Assembly: GCA_026545225.1 (NCBI GenBank)
Contig: CM048845.1
Coordinates: 34,767,001-34,831,000, forward strand
Direction: 5' to 3'
DNA: 64,000 bases
Source: Cornus controversa
Taxonomy: Eukaryota > Streptophyta > Magnoliopsida > Cornales > Cornaceae
In this document: piece by piece, positions 54,250 to 64,000 of the stretch
Layout: each line of letters begins with the position of its first letter
How positions within the stretch are numbered: the first letter of the stretch is position 1
Made by a program: the position numbers and the translations under genes
Notes under the pieces: model-generated
Told to the model about the DNA's origin: nothing
What the model saw: the letters and a program-made list of their open reading frames with translations, nothing else
Database searches by the model: none

Positions 54250-56347
54250 GAATGTGGATTTAAGGATAGTAAAGATAAGTTTATGAGTTATGAATCCTAA
54301 ATTAATTGTATTGGCAAAAAAAATTAACCTAAAAAGAGTTTATAAGTTGGTGAAATGTGAATTTAAGGATGGTAGAGTTAGGTTTAAAAGTGGTGGAATC
54401 TAAATTAACTATGTTGCAAAAAAATTTATTTTAAAATAATTTAATATTTTGTAAATATAAGGGTAATGAGATTTGGATTTAAAGTTGGTGAAGTTAAGTT
54501 TAAGAATGGTGAAACCTAGATTAATTATGTTGAAAAAAAATTGATAATAAGTGAACATTTTGTAGGCATAAGGGTGGTGGAATGTTGATTTAAGGGTGGT
54601 GGAGGTAGGTTCAAGGGTGGTGAAACCAAAGTCTAACTGTGTTGACAAAAAAGTAAATTGAAAAAAATTAAAATTTTATAAGTTATAAGGGTGATAAAAT
54701 GTAGATTTGAAAATAATAAAATATAGATTTAAATGTGGTGGAATATAAATGAATTATGATGACAAAACATTAACATATAATAATACAAGGTTTTTTAGTT
54801 ATAATGGTGGTGAAATATACATTTAAGAGTGGTGAATTATATATTTAAAGATTGTGAGATATAGATGAATTATGGTGACAAAAACTTACCTTATAATAAT
54901 TCAATTTTTTTTAGGTATAAGGGTGGTGAAATATAAATTTAAGGGTGGTGAAATATAGATTTAAAGATGGTGAGGTATATATGAATTATGGTGACAGAAC
55001 ATTAACTTATAAAAATACAAGTTTTTTTAGTTATAAGGGTGGTGAAATATATATTTAAAGGTAGTGAAATATAGATTTAAAGGTGGTGAGGTGTAAATGA
55101 ATTGCGGTGCCAGAACATTAACTTATAATAATGCAAGGTTTTTTAGTTAATTATAAGGGTGGTGAATTATAAATTTAAAAGCGGTGAATTATACATTTAA
55201 AAGTGGTGAATTTATAATAATTTAATTTTTTTAGGTAAAAGGGTGAGAAAATGTAAATTTGTAGATTAAGAAGTAGTTAGGAATTGTTTGCTGAATAACG
55301 CAACAACTTCATTTAAACTAATATTTGTAAAAGTATTTTTAATTTTTAATTAAATCTCCATATTGTTCCAATATTTTTCAAAAAAAAAAAGTATCTCTCC
55401 ATGGTGAAGTATAGATGAACTTTGGTGACAAAAACTTAACTTATAATAATTCATTTTTTTTAGTTAGGTGGTGAAGTATAGATTTAAGGGTGGTGAAATA
55501 TAGATTTAAAGGTGGTGATATATAGATGAACTGTGGTGACAAAAATTTAACTTATAATTTTTTAAGTTTTTTTAAGTATAAAGGTGGTAAAATATAGATT
55601 TAAGAGTGGTGACATATAGATTTAAAGATGGTGAAATATAGATTTAAAGGTGGTTAGGTATAGATAAACTGTGGTGACAAAAATTTAACTTATAATATGT
55701 CAAGTTTTTTAGGGTATAAGGGTGGTGAAATATAGATTTAAGGGTGATGAAATATAGATTTAAAGGTGGTGAAGTATAGATGAACTTTGGTGATAAAAAA
55801 TTAACTTAAAATAATTCATTTTTTTTTAATTAGGTGGTTAAATGTAGATTTAAGAGTGGTGAAATATAGATTTAAAGGTGGTGAATTATAGATGAACTTT
55901 GGTGATAAAAAATTAACTTATACTAATTCATTTTTTTTTAGTTAGGTGGTGAAATGAAGATTTAAGGTAGTGAAATATAGATTTAAGGGTGGTGAAATAT
56001 AGATTTAAAGGTGGTGAGGTATAGATGAACTGTGGTGATAAAAATTTAACTTATAATATTTCAAGTTTTTTAGGTATAAAGGTGGTGAAATATAGATTTA
56101 AGAGTGGTGACATATAGATTTAAAGATGGTGAGGTATAGATGAAATGTGTTGACAAAAAATTAACTTATAATATTTCATGTTTGTTTAGGTATAAGAGTG
56201 GTGAAATATAGATTTAAGGGTGGTGAAATATAGATTTAAAGGTGGTGAGGTATAGATGAACTGTGGCGATAAAAATTTAACTTTTAATATTTTAAGTTTT
56301 TTTTAGGTATAAGGGTGGTGAAGTATAGATTTAAGGGTGGTGAAATA
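54250..56347 (+). repeat. C-poor GGTGGTG minisatellite, left block
   Basis: About 95 copies or partial copies of the ~21-base word GGTGGTGAAATATAGATTTA(A/G) and degenerate forms, arranged in higher-order units of about 115-150 bases that also carry GATGAACTGTGGTGACAAAAA-like, TTAACTTATAAT and T(5-8)AGGTATAAG segments. The left end is most degenerate, the right most regular. The plus strand contains very little C. Confidence 0.88.
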
Positions 56348-57401
56348 TGTGAGATATAAATTTGCAATTGGCATATTTCGGTGATCAAAACCTGATTGAT
56401 CGAGTTGTAATTTTCGATTTATTCTTTGTATCGATCATCGACATCTTCGAGCTGACACTCAAGTGCATGGAAGCCGACAAATCAGTATGAACACCATATA
56501 GTACAGGTAAGTATGGTGAGGACACTCTGCACTTTTTAGTTCCGAGCCTATTTTGAAAAACCATAGTTTAAATGCAAAATTTAGGATTTTTCAAAGTAGG
56601 ACCGGTCCCCAATATTTAGGACCGGTCTAACTTTTCTCGGTAGTTTAGTTTCTGCAAGTTTTCAAAAAGTCCCATCGGTCCAATTAATTTGGCACCGGTC
56701 CAACTTAGCCTGTTCCAAATAGAAAATAGATTTTGACTAAAATTCTGATTCCTATTGGGTTTGAAACTTCTAGGAAAGTTCTATTTTGGTTTTTAACTTC
56801 TTTTCCAAGTAGAATTAGAACTTCCTTGCCTATATATATGTATTCATATTTTCTTTACAAGGACGCCCTGGAAAATTAATATTTTAGAGAGAGAAAGTAT
56901 ATACAGTATAAGGTTCTTCGCTTTCTTGCTTGCTGAGGAAGAAAGGTGACCAGATTGCATTACGAAGGGAACAAAATACTTGTTGAGTATTTTGGTTCTT
57001 CCAGCAACCTTTCTGTAAGGGTGGTGACGTTAGCCGGAAATCTGCAGCAGTTGGACGTGTTGTCGCAATCATAAGCCTGAGGTGTTCCGCATTAGATCCT
57101 TGACAGAGTGAAGAGGGGTGTGAAACTGAGACAGAGTCTGTTGTACTTTGCTTCATCATAGTGAATTGGTTTTCTGAGGCGTGCCGCCTCCCTCCGTGGT
57201 TTTTCCCGCCTTGGGTTTTCACGTATATCTGGTGCATTCTTTTCTTTACTTGCACTTTATTTATTTGCTTGCTTTAATTGTTTGATTAATTGAACTTTTT
57301 GAATTAATTAAAAATTAAGCAAACGAGCAAGTGATCCTATTCACCCCCCCTCTAGGTTCTAAAATATTTTTCGCAACCGCTTCCGCACCGTGCAACTCAC
57401 A
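56348..57401 (+). mobile_element. SIRE-like copia solo LTR, 1054 bp, TSD AAATA
   Basis: TGTGAGATATAAATTTGC to CCGTGCAACTCACA, the same termini as the SIRE at 17542, with GGACCGGTC palindromes (56605-56705), a TATATATATG box and the CCCCCCCTCTAGG closing block. AAATA on both sides (56343-56347, 57402-57406). No internal region. It interrupts the minisatellite. Confidence 0.93.
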
Positions 57402-57640
57402 AAATATAAATTTAAAGGTGGTGAGGGATAGATGAACTCTGGTGACAAAAAGTTAATTTATACTAATTTAAATTTTTTTAGGTAGAAAGGTGGAAAAATG
57501 TAAATTTGTAGATTAAGAAATATTTAGGAATTGTTTGCTCAATAATTTCACACCTTCATTTACACTAATATTTGTAAAAGTATTTTAAATTTTTAATTAA
57601 ATCTCCGGATTGTTCCAATATTTTAAAAAAAGAAGTATCT
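57402..57640 (+). repeat. Minisatellite remainder and a copy of an internal segment
   Basis: One or two GGTGGTG units, then GTAAATTTGTAGATTAAGAA.TA.TTAGGAATTG to AAGTATCTCTCCAT, which repeats 55250-55405. The segment occurs on both sides of most of the array, so part of it was expanded by duplication. Confidence 0.75.
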
Positions 57641-57879
57641 CTCCATTATATTCTTTATATGTATTTTGGTATATATATATTTTTATCAAAATTTTATTCT
57701 TTGCATTAAAAAATTAGTGATAGTCTGTAATTTTTTTAATTAAAAAACATTAAAAGATGGAGCAGCGCTACTCTCTCTTCTGTCTCTTGTGACAAACATT
57801 ATATATATATAACCCATCATACGACCCATTCGCAAAGATCAAAGGGATCTGATGTAAAAAGATGGAAAATCAAACTTTC

Positions 57880-58110
57880 ACTGTTCACAAGATCATAAGA
57901 GATGCATGTGTTTATATATAAAAAGAAAAGAGAGAAGATGATGTGATGAGAAAAAGAAGAGAGAAGAAAAAAAATGTTGCTGGAGAAGAGAGAGAGAAGA
58001 CGGATGATGATGAAGATAGGAGGACAGATGATGATGATGAAAGAGAGAAAGAAGAGAGAGAAATGAAGAGTATTACTGGTTCAACAAGTAGCCTATTCAC
58101 CATGTTTTAA
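57880..58110. repeat. Purine-rich GA/GATGAT tract
   Basis: AGAGAGAAG and GATGATGATG runs with almost no pyrimidine clusters near the right TIR of the Mutator-like element. The Ser-rich minus-strand frame 57912-58103 is its mirror, not a gene. Confidence 0.8.
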
Positions 58111-58207
58111 ATTTCTTTTGCAAAGTCTCTTAAAACGGTGCCGTGTATACCAGGGCATGGGTAGGGCATATACCCAATAGGGCAGAGGATCCTTGCTCAG
58201 ATAAAAT

Positions 58208-58262
58208 ACTCATAGTTGATTAATACACTCTATTTCTTCTCTATCTTTTCTCATTCGTAACA
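58208..58262 (+). repeat. Copia 3' LTR, right part
   Basis: ACTCATAGTTGATTAATAC to TCATTCGTAACA, matching 48182-48236 of the 5' LTR. Confidence 0.92.
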
Positions 58263-59008
58263 CTCCTAATGGAAAATTCAACCTCAAATCCAGCTACATT
58301 GCCCTCAACCCTGAATATTCATCCACCTAATGGTCACACCTAGTGTGGAGCCATCCCTCCACCCCAAAGCACAAATTCATATTCTTCAAATGCTAATACT
58401 CCTTACCCATTTGGAAATTTCTTCAAGCACAATGTGGATTCTGTATTGGTCCTCCATTGTGGAATGCCCTCATTGAATGGACATCTCATCACTAGAAGCC
58501 CAAAACCATCAGTAACTCCAGAAATAAGCTGTCTCTTTCTGCATCAATCTACCACATCTGGTTAGAGAGAAACTCCAGAATATTCAAAGGGGTTAAATCA
58601 CCTCAGAATGCAACTCTGAAGAAAATTCATGAAGCAATCAGAGGGAGACTTCTACCTTTGTAGTTGAAAGATTCTCCCACAGTGAGAAGAACTCGACAAC
58701 AGTGCAACCTTCCATTGTCATTCATCAGGACATCCAAAAAGGGTCTCAACAGAGGACGTGGTATTTGGATACAGCTTTTGAAATGGCAATTTTGAGGTAG
58801 CCGTTACAAATAGCCGTTTGATTGTATGGATGGGGCCTTATTTAGTTTGGGTCCCCTCTTTACTTGTATTGTCTTTTGGACTACACCCCTTTAAATAAGG
58901 TTGTTTGAAATGGTTTCGGCCTGTCCAGCATAAGCCCAATCCGATCACAGACCGTGTAAATATTACCCACATATATAACAATATATTTAAGCTTCCCCCA
59001 AAAAAAAT
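58263..59008 (+). pseudogene. LINE 2, part 3: C-terminal region, 3' UTR and A-rich tail
   Basis: Resumes after the copia: NGKFNLKSSYIAL, LVWSHPSTPKHKFIF (zf-RVT region of plant L1 ORF2), then WNALIEWTSHH, SLSASIYHIWLERNSRIFKG and LKKIHEAIRGRLLPL, the usual end of these proteins. The 3' UTR (TTTGGACTACACCCCTTTAAATAAGG) follows, and CCCCCAAAAAAAA near 58995-59008 is taken as the tail. No TSD can be checked because the 5' end is truncated at an undefined point. Confidence 0.82.
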
Positions 59009-59480
59009 ACTGTTCATGAGAAGAAGTTAATTATGTATATGTACATCATATTCTTTTCTGACGTGTCCACCCAATCTTCTCTCATCATCACATGATCACG
59101 TGGATCTAGAAAAACTGAGATAAAGCCTCCACCATGACATACCACTAATTTTTATTAAATTTTGAAGTGTTTCAGCATTTGATTTTTACACTTAAATTGC
59201 ATTAATAGTAAAATTGAATATATATTAATATTAATACTACTATTATATGTACTTAAGAATTTTTATAAATTTTTTTATGATATTATTTAATTTAATCCAG
59301 AAGATATATATAGATCTATTCTACTATTAAATATTTTATTTTATCTAAAATGCATAGAATTGGCAAAGGCCATCTTAAACACAAACCCATTATCTCTATA
59401 ATATATATTTTTTTATTAATATTTTTAAAATTTTAAATTTAAAGTAGGCTAATAATTTTCTAATACAACAACTAGCCGGA

Positions 59481-59518
<38 letters not shown>

Positions 59519-60453
59519 ATTATCTCTCTTTCTCTCTATAAATTTATCTATATATGTATTTTCATTATATATATTATTTCAATTTTTTTATTCTTAAATG
59601 TAAAGTAGGCTAATAATTTCGTAATACAAAAATTGGCCACAATAGTTGTTGGTTCACAAGAGTGTGAAATAGTGGTAAGTGAGTTTATACAAAAAAAATG
59701 TGGTATCAAAGTGTAACCGAAGAAATGTATCTAGTCCTAGTATTTATTTAGATAAATATAACACATTAATAAAATAAAATAAAAAAGAAAAAAAGTAAAT
59801 AGAAAAGCACCGAGTGTGTGTGAAAAAAAAGACAGAATGCACGAAAGTCACGAAATAAGATTGTGAAGGAGATACAGTAATTGTGATGGCACGTAAAGGT
59901 GTTTTATTCGTGGAACGTATGGGAGTGTAAAGGACAATAATGTATGATATGATCGCACAAAACAAAATATGTATTGAGACTGGACATGCATTGAATAGTC
60001 CATCTGCTGACTCTGCTCACCAGCTATACAGTACATGCGATTGAAACAGATGCTAACGCAAGTATGCGAGGGTAGCAGCAAGGGAAAGGGAGAGATCTAG
60101 AGAGAGAGACAAAGAAATGTGCAGAGAGGAGAGGAGAAGCAGTTTGGATTGACAAAAAGTGTGAAAGGCACCAGACAGGAGACGAACAATAAATGAGAGG
60201 TTGTAAGAGATGATGAATAATGATAAGCCTCATCATCGTCGCGTCGTTTTTCATTCACCAATACCGATAACTCCCAGAATTCCATGCTTTGTTTTCACAC
60301 TTCTTTCTCTTCTTTTGCCCTTTTTTATTTCACTCTCAGACACTAATACAAATACCTAATACGACAATATTTCTCTACTCTATTTGTATCTCTCTGTTCT
60401 GTGATTTTTATTCTCTTGATATATTAGGCGTTTGGGATAGCTTCTCTCTTATA
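59009..60453. other. AT-rich stretch, nothing recognised
   Basis: Contains (TA)n at 59483-59514 and two similar ~35-base segments (AAAGTAGGCTAATAATTT near 59440 and 59602). Minus-strand frames at 59744-60285 overlap one another and have no domain. Confidence 0.3.
59483..59514. repeat. (TA)n microsatellite
   Basis: About 16 TA units. Confidence 0.9.
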
Positions 60454-60550
60454 CTCCCTTTTTCTCGTTTTATATGTTTGTTTTTCAACTTACGTGTATA
60501 ATTGTTAGGGTAGGGTTTTAAAAAAGACATTTAAAATGAGACGGAGGAAG
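60454..60550. mobile_element. Stowaway-type MITE, 97 bp, TSD TA
   Basis: CTCCCTTTTTCTCGTTTTATATG at the left and, read from the right, CTTCCTCCGTCTCATTTTAAATG. TA flanks both ends (60452-60453, 60551-60552). CTCCCTCCGT(C/T)(C/T)CA is the common Stowaway/Tc1-mariner terminus in plants. Confidence 0.75.
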
Positions 60551-60552
60551 TA

Positions 60553-60830
60553 TGTCTTTGAATATGCTGATGCGAACAAACACATCATATTTATCCGAAC
60601 ATTAACATATTATTTCGGAACTCAATTTAATGTGTTATCGGATATGTCACCAACTTATTTTGAGAGTCAACACATCAAAATGAGTCTAGAAATAATGTGA
60701 GGGCATCTTGAAATAAATTGTTGAATAGGCTGCCTACCTATATATACAGCATATTCCATATCTTTTTTTCTTTTTAACTTTTCAATCTATATATATGGAG
60801 CTGAAATACCAAGTGATAGAGTATTTGACT
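60553..60830. other. Left flank of the Tat element, nothing recognised
   Basis: No gene seen. The start of the Tat LTR lies somewhere in or just right of this interval. Confidence 0.3.
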
Positions 60831-61179
60831 CCAATTGTGAAACGTATGATGTGGAAGTTGAGATTAAGGTGGCGTAGAGAAGAGGTATGTTTTGATCAGG
60901 ACTTTTCTATCTCCATATAAGTCTGAGGAACTGAAGAGCCAGTCTCCTACTAGGACACGTTTCCATTTGACTGCTATAAATATAGAGAAAGTCCATATAC
61001 CAAGGTATGCAATTAATATCCTCTGAGTGCCTTTATAGCTTTAAAAAGCTTTTTCGATATCTGACTTGATCATTGGAGCACAGTCCGCCGGCACCACGCC
61101 AGTGTTCTTCCGATTACCTTTGCTTTGTCCTTTTATAGGTTGGCGTTTGACTAGTTCGAGGTGAATTTTTGTTTCATCA
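60831..61179 (+). repeat. Tat-like 5' LTR, left boundary not fixed
   Basis: The right end TTTGTTTCATCA is set by the PBS that follows. A TATAAATATAG box at about 60976 and a GATTACCTTTGC..TGTCC block fit the short LTR type of Tat elements. The 3' LTR is outside the window, so the left end cannot be defined. Confidence 0.55.
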
Positions 61180-61181
61180 AT

Positions 61182-61195
61182 TGGCGCCGTCTGTG
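61182..61195 (+). other. Tat primer-binding site
   Basis: TGGCGCCGTCTGTG, two bases after the LTR, is the usual (T)TGGCGCCGTCTGTGG-type site of Tat/Retand gypsy elements. Confidence 0.85.
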
Positions 61196-61239
61196 AAAAT
61201 TAAACTATCACAAACTTAACTATTCTATCCAAAGTACAT

Positions 61240-62880
61240 ATGAAGCATGATGCACCTACGATCTAGACTAGATAGTACAGTGCAGGACCCTCCTATTGGC
61301 CACAATCCTCCAGCTGGGCAGGACCCTCCGATTGGCCACAATCTTCCTACTGTACAGGACCTCCCTGCTAGATAGGACCCTCCTGCGGAATTGGATCCGC
61401 CTGGCACCCCAGACCTACCTAGTCATAATTTGTCGATAACAGGAGAAAGAGGCATGCAGCCCCCTGGTCAAGGAGACTTTTCTGGGGCATGCCTTAGAGT
61501 CCCGAATGACCAGGAGCGTGTTGCAACGTTGGAATATCAGGTTTAGAACTTGAATCAAAGTCTGGCCCAATTAATCCAGCAAAATGCGACAATCCTGTAG
61601 TGCCTCCCTCCTATTGCACTAGTACCATCAAAGAGTAACCTCAGGCTGATTAACCTAGAGGGAGATGAGGCGGGGTGAGACAGTAGAGTTCCAGCAGATG
61701 ATGCGACGCAGAGCCGAGTGAGAAGCGATCGAGAAGGGGTGAATCCAACTCATGGAGTTTAGGGTCCGTACTTATGGAGACTTAGAGCATCTAAGAGAGG
61801 CTATGTATTATGGTATAGAGAGCATGGCTCACGCCATGAAGGGGAAGGCCCTGCTATAGTAGAGGATCTGGTCTAGCAAACCAACCTCCATTTCTCTACT
61901 TGGGTAATGAGCTGTCGTCTGTCCAACAAGTTCAAGATGTCCACCCTTGAAAGTTTGATAGGACCAAGGACTCACTAGATCATATGGAGACCTATAAGGC
62001 TCTGATGCATCTTCAAGGAGTACCGGATGAAATCATGTGCAGAGCCTTTCCTACTATATTAAAAGGTTCTGCCCGGTCATGATTTAACAACCTGAAGCCG
62101 GCATCTATACGCACTTTCAAAGAATTGAGCCAATTGTTCGTAGAAAATTTTATTACTGTCCGGAGGCACAGAAAGTCCTATGAGACTACATCAACCTATT
62201 TAACAAGGAGATGTTGCAAGTCCATGCTTTGGAGGACAAGGTGGCACTTACTGCATTCATGGGGGGCTTGATGCCTTCAAAATTCTTATACTCAATCTCT
62301 AAGCACCCTCCAGAAGCATGTTCGAGCTACTCATGAAGGCCAAAAAAACATGAACACAGAGGATGCCCTTGATGCGAGGAGGGAGAAAGGAGATGGTGAC
62401 AAAAAGGCAGGCAGGAAAAAGGGAGGGTAGTTTAGTAAAGAGGAGAGAGATCCCAAGTATGGCAGAACGTCACGGGAGCAAAGCAATAAAGCATCTCGAT
62501 GTTATAAGGGATTAATCACCTTTACCCTTTTAAACATATCAATAAGCCAAATCCTCCTTTACATCCAAGATGACCCGGGTGTGGCATGGCCCCCAAAACT
62601 AAGAACCAATCCCTCCAAGAGGTCCCGTGACAAGTATTGTAAGTTCCATAGCGACTATGGGCATGATACAAATGAGTGCATAGATTTGAAAAGGCAGATT
62701 GAAAGTCTGATTTGTTGGGACCAACTGCGGAGATTTGTGGCCGGCGATGAGAGAAGTGCACAAAATTGCCCACAGGAAGGCAAAGAAGACAACACTAAAA
62801 GAAATCCTCCATTGGGGGAAATCAGAGTTATCTCCAGTGGACTTAGAGGCGACAAAGAATCCAATGCGGCTCGAAAATAG
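61240..62880 (+). pseudogene. Tat-like gag, degraded
   Basis: Coding pieces in several frames: FKMSTLESL (61930), [21 protein letters not shown]-like sequence (61970-62040), [14 protein letters not shown] (62040), FNKEMLQVHALEDKVALTAFM (62200-62260), SKHPPE and KNMNTEDALDARREKG (62300-62395). The last frame (62581-62880) has the Tat knuckle CKFHSDYGHDTNEC (62638-62679, Cys-His-His-Cys) and GEIRVIS. Frameshifts and stops throughout. Confidence 0.85.
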
Positions 62881-62994
62881 CATGCGAGGAAAGTCAGAAG
62901 TTTTTTTTAGGTAAGCGAGGTAAGCCAATCACCCGCCAAGTGCCCTCGACTAGATGATCAAATTATAACTTTCTCAGAGGCTGATACAAGAGGA

Positions 62995-63287
62995 GTTCAG
63001 CAACCGCATGATGATGCCCTTGTGGTCACGCTAATTTTTACCAATTTCACAATTAGGCAAGTGTTAATTAACAATGGCAGTTCTGTTGACATCCTATTTG
63101 TAGAAGCCTTTGACCAGATGAGGATTGGGAGGGAAAGAATCAAGCCTACCAAATCTCCACTTGTTGGGTTCTTTGGAGAGAAGCTTCTTCCACTTGGCGT
63201 CGTTGATCTCCCGGTTACTGCTGGTACAAGTCCCAAGCACGTCACTAAGGTGGTGACCTTCTTCTTTGTAGCTTGTCCAACTACATA
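62995..63287 (+). pseudogene. Tat-like aspartic protease with altered active site
   Basis: DALVVTLIFTNFTIRQVLINN, GSSVDILFVEAFDQM, PLVGFFGEKLLPLG and LPVTAGTSP follow the Tat/Retand protease pattern. The active site, VDNGSS in the family, reads INNGSS: the catalytic Asp codon at 63070-63072 is AAC (Asn), a G-to-A change. Inactive if translated. Confidence 0.88.
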
Positions 63288-63668
63288 ATGTCTTCCTAGG
63301 AAGGGCCAAGTTAAATGCCATGAGAGCAGTGACCTTCACCTATCATCTCCTCATTCAGTTCTGTATTAACTGTGGCGTTGGGGAGCTAAGAGGAGACCAG
63401 GCCACTGCCCGAGAGTGTTATGCTACTTCCTTGAAAGAAAAGAAGGTATTAGAAACCTTGAGTATAGAGGGCCTAGAGATGGAAGAGAAAGAAGAAGTCT
63501 GCCATATGAAACCAATGGAAGTGCTAGTTGAGGTTGACGTATATGAACAAGATGTAGGAAAAAGAAGTGAGTGTGGGGTCGTCACTCTCACCCATCACTC
63601 AAAAAGAGCTTGTTCAATTCCTCAGACTGAACAAGGATGTATTTGCTTGGTCCCATGAGGATATACCC
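63288..63668 (+). pseudogene. Tat-like protease-RT linker
   Basis: RAKLNAMRAVTFTYHLLIQF (family GRPALNxxRAVxSTxHLxxKFP), ELRGDQATARECYATSLK, and QFLRLNKDVFAWSHED (63608-63660) are all recognisable Tat spacer motifs, in changing frames. Confidence 0.8.
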
Positions 63669-64000
63669 TGAATTGACCCAGCTATTGCCATGCACCAGTT
63701 AAACATCGACCCAGTCGCCAAGCCTGTTAGACAGAAGAGGAGAACCTTTGCTCCAGAAAGAAATTTGGCAATCTCTGACGAAGTGGATAAACTATTGAAG
63801 GCCAACTTTGTGCAGGAAACCCACTACTCAGACTGGTTAACAAATGTAGTCCTAGTAAAAAATTCCAACGACAAGTGGCACTTATGCGTGGACTTCACTG
63901 ATCTGAATAAAGCATATCCAAAGAATAATTTCCTCCTTCCACAGATTGATATGCTAGTGGAATGAATGGCCGGGTGTGAGCGAATCAATTTCATGGATGC
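63669..64000 (+). pseudogene. Tat-like reverse transcriptase, N-terminal part, leaves the window
   Basis: IDPAIAMHQLNIDPVAKPVRQKRR, FAPERNLAISDEVDKLL, WLTNVVLVKNSNDKWHLCVDFTDLNKAYPKNNFLLPQID, then a TGA at 63963 (fits CGA) and INFMDA, the start of the first catalytic block FMDAFSGYNQ. Active site and later domains lie beyond 64000. Confidence 0.93.

Larger units (their letters stand above)
53924..58198. mobile_element. Mutator-like DNA element, 4275 bp, 40-bp TIRs, 9-bp TSD AGATAAAAT
   Basis: The left end GAGCCAGGATCCTCTGCCCT and the right end read inward GAGCAAGGATCCTCTGCCCT continue as matching arms to 40 bases (through GGGTATATGCCCTACCC) with two mismatches. AGATAAAAT is exact on both sides (53915-53923, 58199-58207), inside the copia 3' LTR. 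No transposase is seen: the interior is AT-rich DNA, a GGTGGTG minisatellite, a solo LTR and a purine-rich tract near the right end. Mobility would need a transposase from elsewhere. The 9-bp TSD is the main reason for the Mutator assignment. Confidence 0.88.
48025..58262 (+). mobile_element. Ty1/copia element with 0.21-kb LTRs, inserted in LINE 2, TSD (A/C)TCCT
   Basis: 5' LTR 48025-48236, PBS, degraded gag, integrase, RT, RNase H, 3' LTR 53769-53923 plus 58208-58262. Flanks ATCCT (48020-48024) and CTCCT (58263-58267) form a TSD with one change, and the LINE frame rejoins across it (WLLYP to NGKFNLKSS). It hosts a TRIM in integrase and a Mutator-like element in the 3' LTR. Confidence 0.9.

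Noticed and set aside
57912-58103. Ser-rich minus-strand frame with a possible membrane segment
   Set aside because: Mirror of the GA-rich tract; low complexity.
1-64000. rRNA, tRNA, operons, riboswitches, phage or bacterial systems
   Set aside because: None seen; tRNA-like matches are short retrotransposon primer-binding sites, and all coding relics are plant transposon proteins apart from the GRF gene and the unidentified relic at 1423.

Overview
The window is nuclear DNA of a flowering plant, most likely a eudicot. It is AT-rich and almost wholly built from plant transposable elements: Ty1/copia (SIRE-like and a short-LTR type), Ty3/gypsy (Athila-, Tat- and Tekay/Del-like), LINE and RTE non-LTR elements, TRIMs, Mutator-, Harbinger- and Stowaway-type DNA elements, and a possible Helitron. 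I found no intact host gene, rRNA, tRNA, CRISPR array or bacterial feature. The only host-like or transposon-carried gene is a small GRF-type zinc-finger gene near 6.3-7.2 kb, split by a TRIM. Assignments rest on reading motifs, ends and target-site duplications (TSDs) by eye; no database search was run.

Layout. 1-5.6 kb: the right part of a Tekay-like LTR, an unidentified coding-like relic, then two and a bit copies of a ~770-bp direct repeat, the second holding a 5'-truncated RTE. 5.6-9.8 kb: a 293-bp duplication, the GRF gene with its TRIM (TSD AAGCA), and an inverted TRIM multimer of four LTRs and three internal segments (TSD CACTT). 9.8-17.3 kb: LINE remnants, a Harbinger-type element (TSD TTA), a fold-back MITE with a 9-bp TSD, a second TRIM family and a probable copia LTR.

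17.3-59 kb is one nest. Its oldest layer is a LINE whose reading frame runs 17541 -> 47170 and 48024 -> 58268 across two big insertions. Insertion 1 is a SIRE-like copia (17542-47164, TSD TAACC). Its gag zinc knuckle is split by a Tekay-like solo LTR (20664-34676), itself host to an Athila-like element (20849-28189, TSD GACTT), a possible Helitron (28574-31571) and an Athila-type solo LTR (33095-34600, TSD ATGTT). SIRE pol is missing; in its place lies a 10.3-kb cluster of long Tekay-like LTRs in both orientations (34834-45153), one of them a solo LTR with TSD CAAAC. Insertion 2 is a copia element with 0.21-kb LTRs (48025-58262). Its integrase is split by a TRIM (TSD ATGGG), and its 3' LTR by a 4.3-kb Mutator-like element (9-bp TSD AGATAAAAT) that carries a C-poor GGTGGTG minisatellite and a SIRE-like solo LTR (TSD AAATA).

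59-64 kb: AT-rich sequence, a 97-bp Stowaway-type MITE, then the 5' part of a Tat-like gypsy element (LTR end, PBS, gag, protease, start of RT) that leaves the window.

No element looks able to move by itself: all coding regions carry stops, frameshifts or deletions. In two of them (Athila pol, copia pol) a long frame is broken only by nonsense codons that C-to-T or G-to-A changes explain. The most unusual structure is a set of short palindrome clusters that differ from copy to copy yet sit at the same place in related LTRs.
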